From a virus, in the IMG/VR virus record IMGVR_UViG_3300028416_000004, positions 1 to 64,000 of that record: 64,000 bases of DNA; one strand, 5' to 3'. Below are positions 59,110 to 64,000 of this stretch, in pieces. A program made the position numbers and the translations under genes. The number at the start of each line of letters is the position of its first letter. The first letter of the stretch is position 1. The notes beneath the pieces were generated by a model, which saw only the letters and a list, made by a program, of their open reading frames with translations, was not told the origin of the DNA and made no database searches.

Positions 59110-59901
59110 TTATTTATTTTTTTTTATAAAATTTATTCTATCTCTTATTTTTGCGCAAAGTTCTAAATTGTCACTTTCTATAGCACTATCCATTACTTGT
59201 TGCAAAAAATTAATGTCATATATTTCTTCTATCTTACTTTCTATTATGCTTTCCATATTTATAAAAGAACTATTTTCTTGATAAACTTCATCAAAATTCA
59301 TATTAGAATATAAATCTTGTTTAGGTATTTCAATAAAAGCCAAACTACTAACAATACTTTCAATTATTTTATCTCTCTCATCATTTGGAATATTTAAAAT
59401 ATTAGAAAAATTAAAAATATTTTTATTATCATAATTAAGTTCTTTATTTTCATATTCAGAACACATCTTCTTAAACTCAATTGGCAAGTCATCAAATTCA
59501 AATTTACAAGAAACGCTATTTAAAGTGTTATATATGCTTACATTTTTCCTTGATTTCTTTGATGTGGCTACAATATAGCATCCAGTTATATCATATAATA
59601 AACCTAAATTTTTAAAGTAAGATGGTTGAGAATTTTTTTTTCTAATATGTCTCATAAAAGTCTCATTATCTTCTTTAGTTCCAAAAAGAAAATTTATTTC
59701 ATTCACTTCTTCATTGATACCTAAATCTGAAGAAACATTTTTACAATCTATAACAAGAAAATACTCTAATTTATCTATACCTTTTTTTGCTATATCACTC
59801 TCAGGATTTTTTTTAATCAATTTTTCTAATTTTTGTTTTATTATAGAAAATCTATTAATTTCTTGTGCTCTTTTATAATTTATCGATTTTACAAGTCTCA
59901 T
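59110..59901 (-). CDS. protein with C-terminal UVR motif, 263 aa
   Basis: The first 200 residues are unrecognised, charged and helical. The C-terminus, FLQQVMDSAIESDNLELCAKIRDRINFIKK, fits the UVR motif (A-x-x-x-E-x-x-E-x-A-A-x-I-R-D-x-I), seen in UvrB, UvrC, ClpC and the adaptor McsA. A similar tail ends the partial gene at the right edge. UVR motifs mediate binding to ClpC-type partners, so an adaptor role for the phage Clp protease is possible. This is inference. Confidence 0.65.
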   Translation of the reverse strand: MRLVKSINYKRAQEINRFSIIKQKLEKLIKKNPESDIAKKGIDKLEYFLVIDCKNVSSDLGINEEVNEINFLFGTKEDNETFMRHIRKKNSQPSYFKNLGLLYDITGCYIVATSKKSRKNVSIYNTLNSVSCKFEFDDLPIEFKKMCSEYENKELNYDNKNIFNFSNILNIPNDERDKIIESIVSSLAFIEIPKQDLYSNMNFDEVYQENSSFINMESIIESKIEEIYDINFLQQVMDSAIESDNLELCAKIRDRINFIKKNK

Positions 59902-59954
59902 AACTTTTTTGATATGATTTATTAAATTTAATACATCAATAAATAATACATAAA

Positions 59955-60347
59955 TTAACTATTCCAATCTAAATTAGAAAAAAACTGTTTTAACTGCTCA
60001 AATGATTCTCTATCTATATTAATAGACTTTTCTACCATCTCTTTCTTTTCCATGTCAATACCTGCAAAATTCATAGATAAACGTCTAGTTTCTCTACCTT
60101 TTTCTCTGGAAATAATCAAATCTACTTCTAAAACACTTAAAGGTTGACCTTGACTATCTTTTTCGGCAACTATTTCAATATAAGTCTTATTGTGAGGACT
60201 TTCTAAAAGAGTTGAATTTGTTAACTCTTCATTTATTACTTCTTTAGGATTTCTAGTTGCTAAAGTTGATTCACTAACAACATTTCCATAATTAGAATCT
60301 GTAATCCTTGAACCAATGACTTCTTGACTATTTTCTGTATTTTCCAT
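59955..60347 (-). CDS. hypothetical protein, 130 aa
   Basis: The first 55 residues look disordered (Thr/Ser/Asn-rich). The rest has strands such as NKTYIEIVAEKDSQG, LEVDLIISREKGRETRRLSM, then a helix. The family is unknown. Confidence 0.6.
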   Translation of the reverse strand: MENTENSQEVIGSRITDSNYGNVVSESTLATRNPKEVINEELTNSTLLESPHNKTYIEIVAEKDSQGQPLSVLEVDLIISREKGRETRRLSMNFAGIDMEKKEMVEKSINIDRESFEQLKQFFSNLDWNS

Positions 60348-60405
60348 ATTTTTTTAATTTTAAACTAATATAACTTATAAAAGTCAAAAGTCAACATTAC
60401 TAAAT

Positions 60406-60436
60406 AAAAAAAGCCCTCTTAAAAGAAGGCTTTTTA
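60406..60436 (-). terminator. terminator, minus strand
   Basis: A hairpin with complementary AAAAAGCC and GGCTTTTT flanks plus internal pairs, with a T run on the minus strand. It ends the transcript of the 60493 gene. Confidence 0.7.
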
Positions 60437-60492
60437 TTTTTATTTAGCGTTAGCTATCTTCATGTTATAAATTTTCTGTTTTATTCAATTCA

Positions 60493-61266
60493 TTATTCAT
60501 CCAATTTATCGTAAGCGATAGAACCTATAAGTACGGATGTATCTCTAATAGTTGGGTCTATTTCCATAATACCTTCGACACCTCTAAGAGCTTCTGTTAC
60601 TTTGTCCGCTACTTGTCTTATAGCATTTTTAGCTTCTTCAGGTAACACAGACATAAGTTTATCAACCTTTTCATTATCCGCTCTACCTAGATTAGCTGTG
60701 TAATCAGTACCTTCAGTAAATACAGTATTTTCATCTAATAATTCTTTCTCAACCCAAATAACTTTACCTTCTGCCATAACTGGATTATGAACTGCACTTT
60801 TAAACGGTTTTCCACCAGTCAATTTAGAATATCTATCTTGCAACTTAGCTTCACTTTCTTTTGATTTTCCTCTCAAAAGTGCAATCTCTTTTGCAATTTG
60901 ATATATTTCTTTTTTAGCTTTTTCATATTTAGCTTTATCAACACCAGATTGGTAGGCTTGTTTTACCTCTCCAGCCGCACTCTTAACTGCTTCTCCAGCT
61001 TTTTCAGTAGCAGCTTTAGTTGCATCCGAAACTTTACCAGCAACATCTTTAGCTTTACCTCCAATCATTTTACCGACACTTTTAAGTCCAGCACCAACAC
61101 TTCCAAAAAGTTCATTCATCTCCTCTTCAGTAATATCTTCACCTTCATTAATTTTATTAATAGCTTTTTGTATTTTCTCTTTACGTTCTTTTAATAATTC
61201 AGTTCTAACATATTTAGAAGCCTCTTCGTTTATTAACTCTTTTAATTCTTTTTTAGTAATTTTCAT
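60493..61266 (-). CDS. protein with helical leader and amphipathic repeats, possible virion protein, 257 aa
   Basis: The N-terminus MKITKKELKELINEEASKYV shares EASKY with the protein at 62766 and an E/L/I pattern with leaders at 29675 and 38096. Residues 55-115 are an Ala/Gly/Lys amphipathic region (KDVAGKVSDATKAATEKAGE and similar), like LEA or scaffold helices. The C-terminal domain, starting near 150, is acidic. It is monocistronic with its own terminator. A core or packaged protein seems plausible, but no family is recognised. Confidence 0.7.
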   Translation of the reverse strand: MKITKKELKELINEEASKYVRTELLKERKEKIQKAINKINEGEDITEEEMNELFGSVGAGLKSVGKMIGGKAKDVAGKVSDATKAATEKAGEAVKSAAGEVKQAYQSGVDKAKYEKAKKEIYQIAKEIALLRGKSKESEAKLQDRYSKLTGGKPFKSAVHNPVMAEGKVIWVEKELLDENTVFTEGTDYTANLGRADNEKVDKLMSVLPEEAKNAIRQVADKVTEALRGVEGIMEIDPTIRDTSVLIGSIAYDKLDE

Positions 61267-61337
61267 ATTTATAAACTTTAAAATTAATTTTTAAATAAAT
61301 AGTTTATTTTTTTTATTTTTATAAAAATACAAAAAAA

Positions 61338-61359
61338 AAGAGAGCCAGTAGACTCTCTT
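61338..61359 (-). terminator. terminator of hsp20, minus strand
   Basis: AAGAGAG (61338-61344) pairs with CTCTCTT (61353-61359); the minus strand then has a T run. It lies 25 nt downstream of the hsp20 stop. Confidence 0.8.
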
Positions 61360-61383
61360 AAAAAAATGAATATAATTTATTTT

Positions 61384-61818
61384 TTATTTTACCTTGACAA
61401 TTCTCTTTTTACTTTCACTTTTAATTTCTTTAGGAATTTTAATATATAAAATGCCTTTGTCATAACTTGATGTTATATCGTCTAAATTAGAGTTTTTAGG
61501 AAGTGAATAACGTTTTTCGAAAGAGTTTTGATAAAACTCTCTTAATGAATAATTTTCTTCTATATCACTTTCTTTTTTTTCATTTTTATAACTTACAGTT
61601 AAAATATTATTCTCTAGAGATATATGTATGTTTTTTTTATCTATTCCTGGGGAGGATATCTGAATTTCTTGAAACTCATCTTTATTAATTATATTTGATT
61701 TAACATCATCAAATGTTAATTTATCAAACATTTCATCAAATCTGCCAAAATTAGATAAGTGAGAATCTAAAAAAGATTCAATTGTTGGTTGTAATTTTCT
61801 CTTTGTAATTGTAAACAT
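61384..61818 (-). CDS. small heat shock protein, Hsp20/alpha-crystallin family
   Basis: The 144-aa protein has an N-terminal arm with MFDKLTFDDV and an alpha-crystallin domain from about residue 45: EIQISSPGIDKKNIHISLEN, then YSLREFYQNSFEKRYSLP and YDKGILYIKIPK. The family A-x-x-x-n-G-v-L motif is present as GILYIKIP. It holds unfolding proteins and works with DnaJ/DnaK. The gene is a separate unit with its own terminator. Hsp20 genes are known in cyanophages. Confidence 0.9.
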   Translation of the reverse strand: MFTITKRKLQPTIESFLDSHLSNFGRFDEMFDKLTFDDVKSNIINKDEFQEIQISSPGIDKKNIHISLENNILTVSYKNEKKESDIEENYSLREFYQNSFEKRYSLPKNSNLDDITSSYDKGILYIKIPKEIKSESKKRIVKVK

Positions 61819-61875
61819 AATTTTATTTTTTTTTGTGTTATATTAATCATAAAGTCAAAACTTATACCAACAAAA

Positions 61876-61909
61876 AAAACGTCATTCTTTAAAGACAAAA
61901 TGACGTTTT
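61876..61909 (-). terminator. terminator, minus strand
   Basis: An 11-bp stem (61876-61886 with 61899-61909) with a T run on the minus strand ends the transcript of the 61944 gene. A second inverted repeat, TTTTTTCTGA with TCAGAAAAAA at 61917-61943, lies beside it. Confidence 0.8.
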
Positions 61910-61943
61910 AATTAGTTTTTTTCTGACAAAAAATCAGAAAAAA

Positions 61944-62201
61944 TTATTTCTTTTGATATTTTCTTAAACTTTCTGGAAAAATTCTAATTGTATTTTCTTC
62001 TGAAATATATCTATAATCTAAAGCAGTCAAAAAATACCTATCACCTTCTTCGTTTGCAACTACAAATTTACACTCATCCTTAAAACCTTCAATCAACTTT
62101 GAAGTCGAATCACAAAATTGCTCAACTGTTGGATAAAATAAATCTATTGCTCTTTTTTTGTTATTTGTTTTTACTTCTGTAAAATGTCCTAAAAATTCCA
62201 T
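61944..62201 (-). CDS. hypothetical small protein, 85 aa
   Basis: The sequence has ATGs and an ordered helix-strand pattern (LFYPTVEQFCDSTSKLIEGF, then KFVVANEEGDRYFLTALDY). It has a promoter and terminator of its own, so it is expressed separately. Its family and role are unknown. Confidence 0.65.
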   Translation of the reverse strand: MEFLGHFTEVKTNNKKRAIDLFYPTVEQFCDSTSKLIEGFKDECKFVVANEEGDRYFLTALDYRYISEENTIRIFPESLRKYQKK

Positions 62202-62230
62202 ATTTTAAAATTATTTTTTATTTATAATAC

Positions 62231-62238
62231 CAAAATTA
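62231..62238 (-). promoter_or_regulatory. promoter of the 61944 gene
   Basis: On the minus strand TAATTTTG lies 29 nt before the ATG at 62201, and TTG at 62259-62261 lies 20 nt further upstream, matching a Bacteroidetes promoter. Confidence 0.55.
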
Positions 62239-62292
62239 TGTAATTATAAAACTTAAAACAAGTTTTTTGTTATTTTTTTTATTATTTTTTTA

Positions 62293-62757
62293 TTATTTGA
62301 AAATTTTATAATAAAATTTAGGACTTAAGTTTTCTGATTTTGAATAACTTAATTCATATTCGCATTTAATAAATTCAACATCAAACTCCATATACTTTAT
62401 AGAAGCACCAATAGCATTCAATAAATGAAGTTTACATATATGAATAGTTTTATATTCTTCTATCCACCCATCATCTGTACATAAAAGTAAAGATTCTATA
62501 CATATAACATCACCCTTATCATGTGTTGAAAAAAATTTAAATCCATTTATCTTTTCTGGTGTTATTACTTTTTCAGAATATTCATCTTCTAAAAAAACAA
62601 TAAACCTATTTGATTTGTAGGGTTCAAAATTTCTAAAAACATTTCTTTGAGTAATATAGCTAATGTTATTATTTTGTCCTTTTAAATTCTCTAAATATTC
62701 TTTTGAGGAATTACTATTTTTTTCTAAAATTAACTTTCTTCTTCTCTTTTTGAACAT
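62293..62757 (-). CDS. hypothetical protein, possible tail component, 154 aa
   Basis: A very basic start (FKKRRRKLILEK) is followed by a beta-rich domain: SNRFIVFLEDEYSEKVITPE, then KINGFKF and ICIESLLLC and CKLHLLNAIG. The NRFIVFL strand pattern is reminiscent of phage tail-tube-like proteins. This is weak and untested. It lies 8 nt after the coiled-coil protein gene. Confidence 0.55.
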   Translation of the reverse strand: MFKKRRRKLILEKNSNSSKEYLENLKGQNNNISYITQRNVFRNFEPYKSNRFIVFLEDEYSEKVITPEKINGFKFFSTHDKGDVICIESLLLCTDDGWIEEYKTIHICKLHLLNAIGASIKYMEFDVEFIKCEYELSYSKSENLSPKFYYKIFK

Positions 62758-62765
62758 TGAATTTT

Positions 62766-63482
62766 TTAATATCTATTTTTATATTTTAAAATCTTTTGCA
62801 TTTTAACTGGAGTGAGTACAAGTCCATTTTTTAGAGTTAAAGAAAATTGTTTAGATATAGCTTTTTCTATAATTTCAAAACTAAGTCTAGTGTCTCCTAC
62901 CAAAAAACCTCTATCTGTAAACTTTACTACAAAAGGAGAGTTCGTTTTAGTATCAAATCTTACTAGAACATCTTTTTTCTTTCCTTTATCTTCATTAGCC
63001 TTTAATGTATTTACTTTTTGTGCTGGTTGGACTTTTTGTGTTAGTTGAGTTTTTTGTGTTGGTTCAACCTTTTGTGGTAATTGAATATTTTTAATTTGAG
63101 AAACAACCTCTTCTTCAACAACTTCTTTTTCTTTTTCTTGAAAAGTATTTTTTTGACTTTCTAATTGGGATAACTGACTTTCTAGAGCTGAAATAGCAGC
63201 TTTAGCTTGTTCTATTTCTTCTTCTTTTATTTGAACACCTAATGTTGCTTGTTTTTTTTGAAGAGACGCTTTTGTACCACTACCTTGAATACTAGAAACC
63301 ATATTTTTTTGAGTAGTCAATTCTTTTAACTTGTTTTTTAAATCATTTTGTGCATTTTTCAAATTAACTTTTACATCTTCTATATTTTTTTCTAAAGATG
63401 CTAAATCAAATCGCTCCTCTTCAAATAGATATTTAGAAGCTTCTCTTAAAATAAATGAGTCTATATCTTTTTTACTAAACAT
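62766..63482 (-). CDS. coiled-coil protein with helical leader, possible scaffold or virion protein, 238 aa
   Basis: The leader MFSKKDIDSFILREASKYLF shares EASKY with the 60493 protein. Residues 25-120 form a long coiled coil, and residues 125-160 are Gln/Lys/Pro repeats (QPAQK, LTQK). The C-terminal 70 residues have strands (PFVVKFTDRGFLVGDTRLSF). The layout fits a scaffold or core protein of a large virion. No family is recognised. Confidence 0.65.
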   Translation of the reverse strand: MFSKKDIDSFILREASKYLFEEERFDLASLEKNIEDVKVNLKNAQNDLKNKLKELTTQKNMVSSIQGSGTKASLQKKQATLGVQIKEEEIEQAKAAISALESQLSQLESQKNTFQEKEKEVVEEEVVSQIKNIQLPQKVEPTQKTQLTQKVQPAQKVNTLKANEDKGKKKDVLVRFDTKTNSPFVVKFTDRGFLVGDTRLSFEIIEKAISKQFSLTLKNGLVLTPVKMQKILKYKNRY

Positions 63483-63518
63483 ATTAAATACTTTTAATAT
63501 AAATAGTTTACAAAACTA

Positions 63519-63547
63519 AAAAGAGCACCAATTTTAAGTGCTCTTTT
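63519..63547 (-). terminator. terminator, minus strand
   Basis: AAAAGAGCAC (63519-63528) pairs with GTGCTCTTTT (63538-63547), with T-rich sequence on both sides. It ends the transcript of the 63554 gene. Confidence 0.8.
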
Positions 63548-63553
63548 ATATTT

Positions 63554-63736
63554 TTACATGCCCATTAATTTATTATAATGCTCTTCCCAGACTTTCTCTT
63601 CTTTCTTCTTTAAGGCTTCCATCTCTTTTCTCTTAATTTCTAAATGTCTTTTAGCAACTTTTTTTCTTTGAGATTTTTTTAAACCTTTTTTAGTAGCAAT
63701 CCTAACTTTTACAGTTTTATTTTTTAATTTTTTCAT
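63554..63736 (-). CDS. hypothetical basic protein, 60 aa
   Basis: A strongly basic helical protein (KKGLKKSQRKKVAKRHLEIK), likely nucleic-acid binding or a virion DNA-associated peptide. The family is unknown. Confidence 0.6.
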   Translation of the reverse strand: MKKLKNKTVKVRIATKKGLKKSQRKKVAKRHLEIKRKEMEALKKKEEKVWEEHYNKLMGM

Positions 63737-63789
63737 ATTAATTTATTTTTATATAAAAATATTTAAAAAAATAAAAATGTAAATATTTA

Positions 63790-64000
63790 TTAAATTCTAT
63801 TATTTATTTCATCTCTAATTTTTGCAGCTTCCATATAACTTTCAGACTCTAAAGCGTTTTCTAAAGCATCATTAAGTTCATCTATATTCATATCTTGTAA
63901 AGATTCTCTAGAACCCAACATTCCTTCTTCATTATCATTATTATCTTCTATAGAAATTCTATCATCTCCACTTTCTATAGCCCTCAAAATTTCATCTGCA
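63790..64000 (-). CDS. UVR-motif protein, partial at right edge
   Basis: The frame is open through the right end of the window without a start codon there, so the N-terminus is missing. The visible 69 or so residues end in a UVR motif: LNDALENALESESYMEAAKI then RDEINNRI. Like the 59110 protein, it may bind ClpC-type partners. The length beyond the window is unknown. Confidence 0.65.
   Translation of the reverse strand, partial: ADEILRAIESGDDRISIEDNNDNEEGMLGSRESLQDMNIDELNDALENALESESYMEAAKIRDEINNRI

Overview
The window is a gene-dense, extremely AT-rich segment that I read as part of a large (jumbo) bacteriophage genome infecting a Bacteroidetes host, probably a flavobacterium. Phage evidence: short tightly packed genes, many with no recognisable family, mixed with phage-type replication and nucleotide genes (thyA, ssb, topA, a UvrD-like helicase, DnaQ-like exonucleases, RNase H), homing endonucleases, an intein, many small membrane proteins, and no ribosomal, tRNA or other chromosomal housekeeping clusters. 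Bacteroidetes evidence: promoter-like TAnnTTTG boxes (the -7 element read by the Bacteroidetes primary sigma factor), two sigma factors resembling the Bacteroidetes primary sigma, and a type IX secretion (T9SS)-style C-terminal domain. No terminase, portal or major capsid gene lies in the window, so the phage assignment is an inference (about 0.85). A large plasmid or other element is the main alternative.

Left part (about 1-24 kb, mostly + strand): small accessory genes, lipoproteins and membrane proteins; a DUF1338 dioxygenase; a secreted DRGH nuclease; two tandem EHxxP proteins; then an island of less AT-biased, host-like genes (acyl-CoA dehydrogenase, a lipoprotein, a T9SS-type secreted protein). 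Next come thyA and an RNase R gene cut in two by a divergent cassette of a ribbon-helix-helix gene and a homing endonuclease gene, then a LOG-family gene and a 709-aa protein.

Middle (24-42 kb): a candidate structured small RNA with its own promoter and terminator, a RadA-like ATPase, a RecB-like nuclease whose active site is interrupted by a probable class 3 intein, membrane and spanin-like genes, a rhomboid protease, ClpP, peptide deformylase, RNase H, topoisomerase I, SSB and a PcfJ-like protein.

Right part (42-64 kb, mostly - strand): a 949-aa protein with sigma-like segments, an AAA ATPase with altered Walker motifs, a protein with a recent 204-nt tandem duplication, DnaJ, ClpP plus a ClpC-like unfoldase, a Nudix hydrolase convergent with a DnaA-domain-IV/NadD fusion, a helicase and exonuclease, two primary-type sigma factors, proteins ending in UVR motifs, Hsp20, and coiled-coil proteins with a shared leader that may be virion components.

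Read together, the phage seems to bring its own transcription specificity (two sigma factors plus a giant sigma-like protein), its own protein quality control (ClpC, two ClpP, DnaJ, Hsp20, deformylase), DNA metabolism and possibly NAD synthesis. The most unusual items are the DnaA_C-NadD fusion, the intein in a nuclease active site, the split RNase R, the structured RNA and the giant sigma-like protein.
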